From Candidula unifasciata (lineage: Eukaryota > Mollusca > Gastropoda > Stylommatophora > Geomitridae): a stretch of DNA of 64,000 nucleotides. The first letter of the stretch is position 1. Each line of letters begins with the position of its first letter. The stretch spans positions 152,501 through 216,500 of the forward strand of contig CAJHNH020001114.1 in NCBI GenBank assembly GCA_905116865.2, read 5' to 3'. The notes beneath the pieces were generated by a model. The model was not told the DNA's origin and searched no databases. It saw nothing but the letters and a program-made list of their open reading frames with translations. The translations under genes were made by a program, and so were the position numbers. Shown one piece after another: positions 59,001-62,399 of this stretch.

Positions 59001-60924
59001 ATGTTTATGCTCCATGTTTCAGTAGACTGAATAATGTCATTTAGTTTTAGTAAACAGTGAATAGTCATTCAGTTTAAGTAAACAGTTCATCATAGCCATT
59101 TAATTTCAGTAAACCGTAAATCTTGTCATTTTTTTTTTCTTTCAGTAAACAGTGAATCATGTAATTAAATACATGAAAACAGCGAATCATGTCATTTAGT
59201 CCCTGTGAAAAAAAAAATCATGACAATTAGTTAATGTAAACAGTGAATCATGACATTTAGGTAAACAGTCATGTCGTTTAGTTTTAGTAAACAGTTAATA
59301 TAATTTAGTTAAACAGTGACTCGTGTCATTTAGTTTATGTAAACAGTGACTCATGTTATTTTGTTTATGTAAACAGTGAATCATGTCATTTAATTCATGT
59401 AAACAGTGAATTGTCATTTAGTTTCTGTACACAGTGAATCATTTCATTTATTTAGTTTCTGTAAACAATGAATCATGTCATTTATTTGGTTTATTTAGTG
59501 TCACAGGCCTCTTATCGTAGTTGCATTGTTTTACAGCTTGATTTAACACAGGGCTAGGAATAAGTTCTGCAGCATTGTCACATAATGTCCATATAGTGGG
59601 TTGTTATTGGTTCCTTCAGTTCATTTTAGTTATTTTAGAGTCAATATGACATGCTGTCTCATTTCTTTTTCAGGGCAAGAAGGTAAAATGCGTCATGCTT
59701 TTGAATATCACCCTCAACTGGTACTTCAGAAATGCCTTAGGTGTCATTGCGGCAACCATTCCGTCACTGCTGGTATACATCAGTTTCTCCTGCGACCTTG
59801 TGGCCAGTTCCAGCTGGCATGACCGCTTCTTCTGCTTCTGCATCGTTGTTGCTCTGCTGCAGTACTGCAACTACAGCATGCTCCGCTCTTTTGCTAAAAC
59901 CATTATGGCAATTCTGGTTGGGTCCGTCCTGATAATTTTGCTGTTTGTAAATCTTTGCTCATTCACTGGTAGCGACTTTGAGACCTCACCACAGCCTTCA
60001 GTGGGATCCCTGTTTAACGTCAGCTACAACCTGACAAGTGCTGTACCTTCAGTTAATAATAGTCTCATGTCAGATCATCTGTTCTCTGGACAAAATCCAC
60101 TTCGCTTTGAGATTATTCTGAGCACAGTGTTGCTGCTGCTCCTGGTCTCCATCCTCAACTATGAGTTTGAGAATTCATACCGTCTCAGCTTCAACGCAAG
60201 TGTCAAAGCCCAGTTGGATAAACAAAACATGCAGTTGAACAAGGATCAAGCTGATTGGCTGTTGCATAACATCATACCTGCCCATCTGGCAGAGCTCTTC
60301 AAAACCAATCGGAGTTACTCACGTAACCATCAAGATGTAGGTGTTATCTTTGCTACAATTGTCAATTTTAACGAATTCTATGATGAGATGTACGCCGGTG
60401 GTCGTGAGTATCTCCGAGTGCTGAATGAGCTGGTCAGTGACTACGAGGTGATGTTAAGTGAGCCTCGGTTTAAAGATGTGGAGAAGATTAAAACCATTAG
60501 TTCTACCTTTATGGCAGCATCTGGACTGAATGAGGAGAGCCGGGCCAAGAATAAACATCCATACGCCCACCTATTTGCTCTTATGGAGTTTGCAATGGAG
60601 CTCCAGGTGGTGGTTGCCCGCTTCAATGAGAGCATATTCAACTTCAACTTCGTCCTCAACATTGGGTACAACTACGGGCCAGTGACAGCCGGTGTCATTG
60701 GCACAACCAAGCTGCTCTACGACATCTGGGGTGACGCTGTGAACATTGCCAGCCGCATGTACTCCACTGGCGAAGATAACAGGATCCAGGTTCCCCAAGC
60801 CACCGCTGACCTTCTGAGTGAGATGTTTGAGTTCTCATACAGGGATGAGATTGCGGTCAAGGGGAAGGGTGTAATGAAGACTTACTTACTGGAGCGTAAG
60901 AAGCCGGGCGCTCACTGGGAGTAA
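20015..60924 (+). CDS. ADCY9-like: Adenylyl cyclase type 9-like, 3' part of gene (8 exons)
   Basis: Membrane adenylyl cyclase (ATP to cAMP plus pyrophosphate), normally activated by Gs-alpha at the plasma membrane. Exons: 20015-20098, 23269-23399, 25805-25870, 28445-28547, 46807-46886, 52283-52398, 56255-56468, 59674-60924. All junctions are GT-AG and every intron phase matches (1,0,0,1,0,2,0). Counting from the Met at 20017, residues 1-39 end C1a (IKTYFITGRKP); 40-154 are the C1b linker; 155-193 are the helix before the second membrane module; 210-430 hold six helices; 445-670 form C2. C2 residues present: Lys537, Asp614, Asn621, Arg625 and Lys662, the equivalents of the known C2 ATP-site residues. 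The AC9 assignment rests on QADWLL, MAASGL and TTKLLYDIWGD. The ATP-metal aspartates belong to C1a and are upstream of what is seen here. The N-terminal half was not found in the window. Confidence 0.9.
20099..21875. other. Intron 1, left part
   Basis: No host exon. Between about 20860 and 21130 a weak reading (ARLSTHIYRQFKSKSEQC) resembles the tail of Jockey/I-type LINE proteins, but it is too decayed to score as a separate element. CpG is sparse compared with the first 18 kb. Confidence 0.35.
21877..22172. repeat. 22-bp minisatellite, ~13 copies
   Basis: Very homogeneous array of a 22-bp unit (AGTTGAACTCTAGAACACAT plus TT). Confidence 0.97.
22450..23205. repeat. ~25-bp minisatellite next to exon 2
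   Basis: About 28 imperfect copies of a unit with CATTCTGTGCATTGCTGTCA followed by ACA, CACACAAA or AATACACA. It ends about 65 bp before the exon at 23269. Three overlapping open frames across it are repeat artefacts. Confidence 0.95.
23269..23399 (+). CDS. Cyclase exon: C1a/C1b junction
   Basis: Acceptor TTTCCCCAG ends at 23268; donor GTAAGT begins at 23400. Two bases complete the split Asn codon, then 43 codons follow: IKTYFITGRKPG, NEGIPGLDALADE, RPEHLRKEKERANKDAID. IKTYFITG is the strand that closes C1a in membrane cyclases (compare LKTYLISG in vertebrate AC9). The charged, helical remainder starts C1b. It ends in phase 0. Confidence 0.92.
23400..25804. other. Intron 2
   Basis: Mostly non-repetitive. 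23510-23640 shares blocks with 54900-55050 (CAGCAAGTCTC, GGCATGTATTTT/GCCATGTATTTT, GTATATGCTCA/GTATGTGCTCA), so both are copies of an unnamed dispersed repeat. A 22-base C-run lies at about 24729-24750. The segment near 25215-25330 (CTGCAGTCTGAGCACACAGC) also looks transposon-derived, but I cannot place it. Confidence 0.4.
24520..24680. mobile_element. Dispersed repeat family E copy
   Basis: Diverged copy of the repeat described at 12190: TAGTACTCATTTTATAAGGC, GGTTGACACCAGAGACGG, then AAACTTGGACCCTTG. Confidence 0.35.
25805..25870 (+). CDS. Cyclase exon: C1b linker, 66 bp
   Basis: Acceptor CATCCTCAG ends at 25804; donor GTTTGT starts at 25871. Exactly 22 codons in phase 0-0: SPNTTSSDLHLEGNRHLPT then DAE. 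No domain is recognised; it is hydrophilic linker sequence. Its length is a multiple of three and both phases are 0, so skipping it would keep the reading frame. Support comes from the splice sites and frame continuity. The sequence itself would not identify the gene. Confidence 0.75.
25871..26820. other. Intron 3, left part
   Basis: AT-rich, with A- and T-runs. A 33-bp duplication of CATTAAACAGTTTACATGA occurs at 26648-26708. No gene seen. Confidence 0.4.
26824..27700. mobile_element. Possible TTAA-flanked MITE (piggyBac-like)
   Basis: The left end reads TTAACTCTTTCAGGACGG and the right end, as reverse complement, reads TTAACTCTTTACAGATG. Ten bases including a TTAA are inverted at the two ends of an AT-rich segment of about 877 bp with no ORF. 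TTAA ends with short inverted repeats are typical of piggyBac-type non-autonomous elements. No transposase is present and the inverted repeat is short, so the call is tentative. Confidence 0.4.
28030..28290 (+). mobile_element. Dispersed repeat family D copy with GAA tail
   Basis: Contains GAGGCAAGGAATCAAGTCTG, GGTTCTGGAACAAGACTAAA, GAACAACCAGAACTTTC and GTTTACAGCC, then a (GAA)n tail at 28262-28281. Matching copies lie at 41640-41850, 46060-46320, 48595-48835 and 57810-57985. The fixed end with a GAA microsatellite is typical of RTE elements and SINEs that use RTE machinery. Confidence 0.6.
28445..28547 (+). CDS. Cyclase exon: C1b linker
   Basis: Acceptor CTTGTCTGTTGCAG ends at 28444; donor GTAATT begins at 28548. 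It encodes NAGAAAADLFSQRIPDIM then TDTDITDAQDKAGDEQ plus one base of a split Glu codon. It is acidic, Ala-rich linker with no known domain. It is supported by consensus splice sites and by frame continuity on both sides. Confidence 0.8.
28590..28925. repeat. ~32-bp degenerate minisatellite after exon 4
   Basis: Units with ATGTGGAGCACTTGTCTTTA and TCCTGTATATATGT begin about 45 bp after the donor at 28548. The first four are clear and the rest decay through 28925. Confidence 0.8.
29045..29075. repeat. (GTAT)n microsatellite
   Basis: About seven GTAT units. Confidence 0.9.
29076..30095. other. Intron 4 segment without recognised features
   Basis: No exon seen. A CACGTGG-type motif recurs three to four times at 29575-29650 (CCACGTGGCAACACGTGGTT). 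These are E-box-like palindromes but probably a small decayed repeat. Confidence 0.35.
30100..30960. repeat. 31-bp minisatellite, ~28 copies
   Basis: Unit ATGGCAAGATCCCTACACCT plus CCCTTGAGTAT. Variants TATATGG, TAGATGG and TAGACGG form contiguous blocks. Confidence 0.97.
31715..32590. repeat. 29-bp minisatellite, ~30 copies
   Basis: Unit ATTCTGTAAACCAGCTGTCC plus CTCATTAAT. The left half is CATTAAT/CGTTAAT and the right half CATAAAC/CAGAAAC, giving two homogenised subfamilies. Confidence 0.97.
32640..32665. repeat. Poly-C tract
   Basis: About 18 consecutive C within TTTCCACCCC...CAGATAAA. Confidence 0.9.
32735..32910. mobile_element. Dispersed repeat family E copy
   Basis: Well preserved: CATGTCAGTCACCTTTG, TTTCCCAGGAGACAAGCTGG, TACCCATTTTAAAGCCTGTG, then GATTTGAACCAGAGACCTTC. 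Confidence 0.55.
32911..34915. other. Intron 4 segment without a supported gene
   Basis: An open frame at 33111-33545 has no family resemblance and poor internal structure. A C-run lies near 33588. The segment 34215-34320 (TGATTGGCGTTAACCCCACC and onward) looks like part of a dispersed repeat but has no second copy here. Confidence 0.4.
34915..35045. repeat. (CA)n/(CACT)n tract
   Basis: CACA and CTCACA repeats, followed by a purine-rich GGGAG/GAGA tract at 35150-35200. Confidence 0.9.
35700..37134. repeat. ~34-bp satellite, left block
   Basis: Unit GATCAGTCATCTTTCACTCA plus CTCACTGTACCTCT, degenerate at the left margin and regular from 35930. A homogeneous 31-bp derivative (TCTTTCACTACTCACTGTAT) occupies 36710-36965. 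The array is interrupted at 37135 by LINE-derived sequence and resumes at 37729. Confidence 0.95.
37135..37728 (+). pseudogene. I/Jockey-like LINE RT fragment inside the satellite
   Basis: Pieces in shifting frames read KCSTTLFTPSPKQKASIIKI, DDRLTWRKH, NKAATKARRKTAIAILRKLS, LDKVQNQALK, ITGGMKSTPIEMEKAGKT and KFLSMPDHPIKNRFKNLALG. This order is the region after the RT catalytic core in I/Jockey-type LINEs. Stops and at least four frameshifts make it dead. No RT motif A or FADD motif is present. Confidence 0.75.
37729..38130. repeat. ~34-bp satellite, right block
   Basis: The array resumes with the same unit (CTGTACCTCTGATCAGTCAT) and decays at about 38130. Confidence 0.92.
38435..38570. repeat. 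40-bp triplicate
   Basis: Three copies of a unit with TTTACTCTTGATAAATGTGT and TGCTGTCATATGTGTGA. Confidence 0.95.
38575..40840. other. Intron 4 segment; small duplication and possible MITE
   Basis: No exon. 39543-39605 holds two copies of a 31-bp block with TTCGAGAAAGC and (A/G)AAACGTCA. 39917-40060 begins TTAACTCTTTGAGTCCCAGG and ends CCTTGGGACAGAGTAACGGG, a weak inverted pair around a palindromic core (CATCATGCGTTCAT / ATGAACGTATGATG), possibly a small TTAA-type MITE. Confidence 0.35.
41400..41643 (+). pseudogene. RTE-like LINE tail fragment
   Basis: KWTYLERMPSDTIPY then, after a frameshift, KRRGRPRTQWKYKVRETLQ and KALSRTSTPEAVKEDVKEKM and a stop. The basic RRGRPRTQW block and position relative to the stop resemble the C-terminal end of RTE-type RT proteins, as at 3781. 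Confidence 0.5.
41640..41850 (+). mobile_element. Dispersed repeat family D copy
   Basis: GGTTCCTTCAAAGTC, GTAAAATGGATTTGCATGGA, AAAACAAGACCAGTGTTGAC and CAGAAATTTCTGCTGGC match the family D order. It directly follows the RTE-like stop at 41641, which hints that family D may derive from the 3' end of that LINE. Confidence 0.5.
42350..43430 (+). pseudogene. LINE reverse transcriptase domain, frameshifted
   Basis: Three overlapping frame segments (to about 42770, 42740-43195, 43195-43431). The second contains the joint GLPQGSSLS-WAEKALFADDLAV, where roughly 25-30 residues that normally separate motifs B and C are absent. The third carries the thumb-like LDRVQNNAHRLICEAM. The enzyme cannot be made from this copy. 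Confidence 0.8.
43445..43965. mobile_element. 521-bp inverted-repeat (foldback/MITE) element in the LINE
   Basis: The left arm 43445-43536 is the reverse complement of 43864-43965 with few mismatches and one insertion of about 10 bases in the right arm. Ends are TGTCGCGTGCGGA and its complement TCCGCACGCGACA (with a small change inside). It is flanked by GAATA (43440-43444) and GAACA (43966-43970), a likely 5-bp target duplication with one change. The loop contains a direct duplication (GTCCTCAAGGATCCA twice). No ORF of its own. The LINE reading (HLVENWE before, NTKQRIKHKSV after) resumes across it. Confidence 0.85.
43971..44695 (+). pseudogene. LINE RNase H domain segment
   Basis: Open from the right edge of the foldback to the stop at 44693. 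The RNase H acidic residues are Asp in YTDGS, Glu in NYEAE, Asp in FTDSM and Asp in NDRADR, with the GHSRTPGN loop. The segment before it (QDRYHLPERHQGIQNVARN) is the linker to the RT thumb. It is the best preserved part of the element. Confidence 0.8.
44696..45088 (+). pseudogene. LINE C-terminal Cys-His knuckle segment
   Basis: In the same frame after a single stop: RRDQATIFRLRTPHTPLNG, CQLCNYPYETVEHHLFEC, PKLSETRRTLLPRR, ending at the stop 45086-45088. The CxxC...H...C arrangement is the usual C-terminal end of Jockey/I-type LINE proteins. Confidence 0.8.
45185..45340. mobile_element. Dispersed repeat family E copy
   Basis: CACCTTTACTTCCCAGGACT, TTACCTGGTACCCAGATT, then GATTTTAACCCAAGACCATA. 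It lies about 75 bp after the LINE 3' end. Confidence 0.55.
45755..45990. repeat. 34-bp x4 and ~44-bp x2 tandem repeats
   Basis: Four copies with CACATCAGGCAAAGACTTA then TTTGTATAAACCA, followed by two copies with CATCTAGACTCCCCAAG and AACTTCTTGG. Confidence 0.92.
46060..46310 (+). mobile_element. Dispersed repeat family D copy
   Basis: CTAACAAGCATGGTGTGGGA, GCGACTAATTAGGGAGTTTC, CTTCAAAGCC, GATCAAGACCAAAGTC, CAGAACTTTCTGC, then AAGAAGAAACC. This copy includes the left part of the family, missing from the copy at 28030. Confidence 0.55.
46310..46710. repeat. 28/29-bp minisatellite before exon 5
   Basis: About 14 copies of AAACCTGTGGTTATCCGACC plus AGCAGGCGG. A one-base shorter form (GTGGTATCC) makes up the middle block. 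It ends about 95 bp before the exon at 46807. Confidence 0.97.
46807..46886 (+). CDS. Cyclase exon: C1b linker
   Basis: Acceptor TTTGTATCAACAG ends at 46806; donor GTGAGT begins at 46887. Two bases complete a split Glu codon, then LGADSTLLKHNRSESITEEQ and DRLLVS follow. It is hydrophilic linker that leads into the helix of the next exon. It lies after the 18.3-kb intron 4. Exons 4 and 5 together form a phase 0-0 cassette of 183 bp. Confidence 0.82.
46887..47830. other. Intron 5, left part
   Basis: AT-rich and CpG-poor, with no repeat array and no exon recognised. Confidence 0.4.
47836..47920. repeat. C-rich tract with CTCTC interruptions
   Basis: Several C-runs of 6-14 bases separated by TCTC and AATC. 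The plus strand has i-motif potential. Confidence 0.9.
48595..48835 (+). mobile_element. Dispersed repeat family D copy
   Basis: CTAACAAGCATGTCTTAAAA, TTTCCTTCA, GAGCCAGATCTGTCAAATGG, GTGCACACGTACA, GGTTCTGGAACAAGACCAGA, CAGAAATTTCTGCCAGTTTA, then GAAGAAGA. It is the most complete copy. Confidence 0.6.
49365..49500. mobile_element. Dispersed repeat family E copy
   Basis: GATTCAAACCCAAGACCTTC with the preceding GGATGCCATATTCAGTTTTA matches the right-hand part of family E. Confidence 0.4.
49520..50510. repeat. ~57-61-bp minisatellite, ~17 copies
   Basis: Unit with CCGATATAGTTTCCTGTCTT, TGTCC(T/C)AG and CTTATGCTGTAAAATGTCA. Left copies carry CATAAAGAGG; right copies carry CACAGAGAGG. A block of about five units recurs at 49560-49850 and 49850-50130 in the same variant order, so it has higher-order structure. 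Confidence 0.95.
50800..50840. repeat. Poly-C tracts
   Basis: Two C-runs of about 12-14 bases separated by ACTC. Confidence 0.9.
51290..52195. repeat. 50-bp minisatellite before exon 6
   Basis: About 18 copies of a unit with GTAGAAAGTGCTGAAGTAAC, AACTCCACTATAAAGTAGA and TTAACTGCACT. Regular from 51330 to 51840, then decaying with deletions. It ends about 90 bp before the exon at 52283. Confidence 0.97.
52283..52398 (+). CDS. Cyclase exon: helix before the second membrane module
   Basis: Acceptor CCGTTTATTTCAG ends at 52282; donor GTGAGG begins at 52399. It encodes LIARENENNKSFFKASLNKL, CLTFEPNLERMYRHEYKD and two bases of a split Ser codon. The pattern F(x)LxF(x3)LExxYRxxY matches the segment just before transmembrane helix 7 of AC9-type cyclases, which ties the linker exons to the membrane exons. 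Confidence 0.9.
52407..53060. repeat. ~30-bp minisatellite starting at the exon 6 donor
   Basis: About 20 copies of ATGGGAGAGTGTTTGAAAGA plus TGCATGGAAT. The first unit begins within about 10 bp of the donor at 52399. It passes without a gap into the next array. Confidence 0.95.
53061..54380. repeat. 30-bp minisatellite with higher-order units
   Basis: About 44 copies of TGTTTGTGGCTGATACAGGG plus AATATAGAAG. A longer block that ends in a T-run, TTAATTACCTGATA(C)AGGG, recurs near 53350, 53480, 53700 and 54090. With no stop in the unit, both strands show long open frames (ten-residue VFVADTGNIE repeats), which are artefacts. Confidence 0.97.
54385..56254. other. Intron 6, right part
   Basis: AT-rich and CpG-poor. 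54900-55050 is a copy of the unnamed dispersed repeat also at 23510. There is a short duplication of TTTCTTGAAATAATA near 55950. No exon up to the acceptor at 56254. Confidence 0.4.
56255..56468 (+). CDS. Cyclase exon: transmembrane helices 7 and 8
   Basis: Acceptor CTATTCCGCAG ends at 56254; donor GTAGTA begins at 56469. One base completes Ser, then 71 codons follow. Two hydrophobic helices, about residues 210-233 (AVIALAALLIMAICCHIMFH) and 236-258 (PGLIIATVAGLLLQTLIFLD). An alternative acceptor at 56227 keeps the same phase and would add nine residues (LFYKHLFRS). I prefer 56254 because the spacing from the RHEY motif to helix 7 then matches vertebrate AC9. It ends in phase 0. Confidence 0.88.
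56469..57085. other. Intron 7, left part
   Basis: The frame of exon 7 stays open past its donor to 56777, but the residues after LCLE are not cyclase-like. A G-run of about 20 bases lies at 56818-56838. No exon seen. Confidence 0.4.
57090..57445 (+). pseudogene. Decayed LINE RNase H C-terminal fragment
   Basis: One frame reads VCHSGVIENE, stop, ADWLGSLVGPQ, matching the GHSGVxGNExADxLA loop of RNase H. Later pieces include HVKRCCQS-like sequence and GSERLW near 57420. The same closing segment (TACTGGTGTCATCA...GGAGCGCTTATGG-like) recurs in the next fragment at 58718, so both derive from one LINE family. Stops and frameshifts are frequent. Confidence 0.5.
57810..57985 (+). mobile_element. Dispersed repeat family D copy
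   Basis: GTCAACCAATTAGAGGTG, AGAGGCAAGGAACTGTCTGC, CCAAATCTGTAAAACAGATG, TGCATGCAACCATTAAG, GGAACAAGAC, then a GAA/GATGAAG-like tail. Confidence 0.55.
58279..58800 (+). pseudogene. Decayed LINE RNase H domain
   Basis: One open segment reads LKMEVEAVTAAFHWLE, CHSQSIFRKVETGML, QIVSILWIFSSGDASVMGNE and GGELMYGKLDVVRALW. The order fits the RNase H domain of LINEs common in mollusc genomes. The Glu of MEVEA is present, but the Asp normally in DSQSM is His here, the GHA loop is GDA, and the ADRL Asp is Cys. It is therefore catalytically dead. Decayed continuation to about 58800. Confidence 0.65.
58905..58935. repeat. Poly-C tract
   Basis: A C-run of about 14 bases with further C-rich sequence. 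Confidence 0.9.
59025..59490. repeat. ~28-bp degenerate minisatellite before exon 8
   Basis: About 16 diverged copies of GTAAACAGTGAATCATGTCA plus TTTAGTTT. More mutated than the other arrays, so older. It ends about 185 bp before the last exon. Confidence 0.88.
59674..60924 (+). CDS. Cyclase last exon: TM9-12 and complete C2 domain
   Basis: Acceptor TTCTTTTTCAG ends at 59673; stop TAA at 60922-60924. 416 codons. Helices at about 285-304, 316-333, 338-359 and 409-429. The loop between the last two carries three N-glycosylation sequons (Asn379, Asn383, Asn392). A signalling helix (444-460) leads to C2: QADWLLHNIIP, GVIFATIVNFNEFYDE, EKIKTISSTFMAASGL, AGVIGTTKLLYDIWGD, VNIASRM, VKGKGVMKTYLL. 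Lys537, Asp614, Asn621, Arg625 and Lys662 match the C2 ATP-site residues. Leu511 and Ser541 sit where mammalian AC9 has Tyr and Ala. Only ten residues follow the core. Confidence 0.95.
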   Translation, partial: GKKVKCVMLLNITLNWYFRNALGVIAATIPSLLVYISFSCDLVASSSWHDRFFCFCIVVALLQYCNYSMLRSFAKTIMAILVGSVLIILLFVNLCSFTGSDFETSPQPSVGSLFNVSYNLTSAVPSVNNSLMSDHLFSGQNPLRFEIILSTVLLLLLVSILNYEFENSYRLSFNASVKAQLDKQNMQLNKDQADWLLHNIIPAHLAELFKTNRSYSRNHQDVGVIFATIVNFNEFYDEMYAGGREYLRVLNELVSDYEVMLSEPRFKDVEKIKTISSTFMAASGLNEESRAKNKHPYAHLFALMEFAMELQVVVARFNESIFNFNFVLNIGYNYGPVTAGVIGTTKLLYDIWGDAVNIASRMYSTGEDNRIQVPQATADLLSEMFEFSYRDEIAVKGKGVMKTYLLERKKPGAHWE

Positions 60925-61435
60925 TGGCAGCTGAAGGTATATCTATAACTGTACAATTGTAGACATTGTTGTCACACACCATGAATGTGGTTTGCCAGTC
61001 CCTGACTGCTGAAGTGTGGTTTATATTTATATACGTCATGGTTGACTTATAGGACACTATCCCCACGCATTCATTGTACATATCCCATTGTAAATCCTTG
61101 TTACTTTTTTTAATTGTAGCTTGTTTTGTGTATTTTAATTTGCTGGTTTGTGTATGATGCTGTTGAAGATTGTGTTTATGAGGTTGCTGAGAATGTTTTG
61201 TTAATACTTTTACAATTGTATTTGATCAAATGTTATTACACTAAGATGTACGTCATTTGATCAGTTTTTACATTGTGCATGCTCCCCAGAACTTGATGTT
61301 TTGGAATATTATTTCTATACACTGAAGTGGGCTCGACTCGATGAGAGAGAGCTGGACGGAACTAGGGTTTTTACTGAAAGAAAAGTAGACTCAGCCAAAA
61401 GATAGGTTGATTCAGCTGATAGTGTGTTGCTGACA

Positions 61436-61441
61436 AATAAA
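61436..61441 (+). promoter_or_regulatory. Poly(A) signal candidate (proximal)
   Basis: AATAAA 512 bases after the cyclase stop codon. Confidence 0.5.
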
Positions 61442-61599
61442 CTAACTCTTACACATTGTTTAAATGAGAAGTGCCTGATATCTAGTGATTATCTAGCTGG
61501 TATCTGGTGCATTCTGTGAAGGAAAAGTGGACTTTTATCTAACAAGCTTCCTTAACAAACAAAAAGTGAACTGCTGTCTAGGGTATTAATAAGAGAAAT

Positions 61600-62130
61600 T
61601 AGCTGGTATTTAGTATTTTCTATAAGAGAAGTGGACTGATATCTGATGTGTTCTCTCTAAGAGAGAAGTGGACTGATATCTAGTGTGTTCTCTCTGAGAG
61701 AAGTGGACTGATATCTGATGTGTTCTCTCTGAGAGAAGTGGACTGATATCTGATGTGTTCTCTCTAGAGAGAAGTGGACTGATATCTGGTGTGTTCTCTC
61801 TAAGAGAGAAGTGGACTGATATCTAGTGTGTTCTCTCTGAGAGAAGTGGACTGATATCTAGTGTGTTCTCTCTGAGAGAAGTGGACTGATATCTAGTGTG
61901 TTCTCTCTGAGAGAAGTGGACTGATATCTAGTGTGTTCTCTCTGAGAGAAGTGGACTGATATCTAGTGTGTTTTAAGAGAGAAGTGGACTGATATCTAGT
62001 GTGTTCTCTTTAAGAGAGAAGTGGACTGATATCTAGTGTGTTCTCTTTAAGAGAGAAGTGGACTGATATCTAGTGTGTTCTCTAAGAGAAGTGGACTGAT
62101 ATGTAGTCTTCTTTAAGAGAGAAGTGAATT
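61600..62130. repeat. 35-bp minisatellite of palindromic units
   Basis: About 15 copies of AGTGGACTGATATCTAGTGT plus a palindromic junction TTCTCTCTGAGAGAA or TTCTCTCTAAGAGAGAA. Each junction is self-complementary, so a transcript would form a row of short hairpins. It lies in the 3' UTR if the distal poly(A) signal is used. Confidence 0.95.
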
Positions 62131-62187
62131 AATGTATACTTTATTCTCTATGAACATAGTTATCTAGTACATTAGCAGGGGGTAGGG

Positions 62188-62201
62188 GGGGGGGGGGAAG
62201 G
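62188..62201. repeat. Poly-G tract
   Basis: A G-run of about 13 bases. Confidence 0.85.
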
Positions 62202-62382
62202 GGTGAGGAATGGATGATTAACTGGTTTTTCAGCTTAAAAATATACGGACTGGACTTGTCTAGTGTGCTATTTTTAGTGTAACAATTTTTAATGTTTGTA
62301 ACATACTTTTAACTAGATCTAGTGAATAGATTTTAATATAAACAAATTTGTACACTACCTCTAGCTATTATTGCAAACAAAA

Positions 62383-62388
62383 ATTAAA
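62383..62388 (+). promoter_or_regulatory. Poly(A) signal candidate (distal)
   Basis: ATTAAA in an AT-rich context, about 1.46 kb after the stop and just before CpG starts to rise. Confidence 0.35.
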
Positions 62389-62399
62389 TGTTTATTATA

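Noticed and set aside
59695..60924. Intronless 409-codon gene starting at the Met at 59695
   Set aside because: The coding sequence continues upstream to an acceptor at 59673 in phase 0 and joins exon 7. A start here would begin in the middle of the membrane module.
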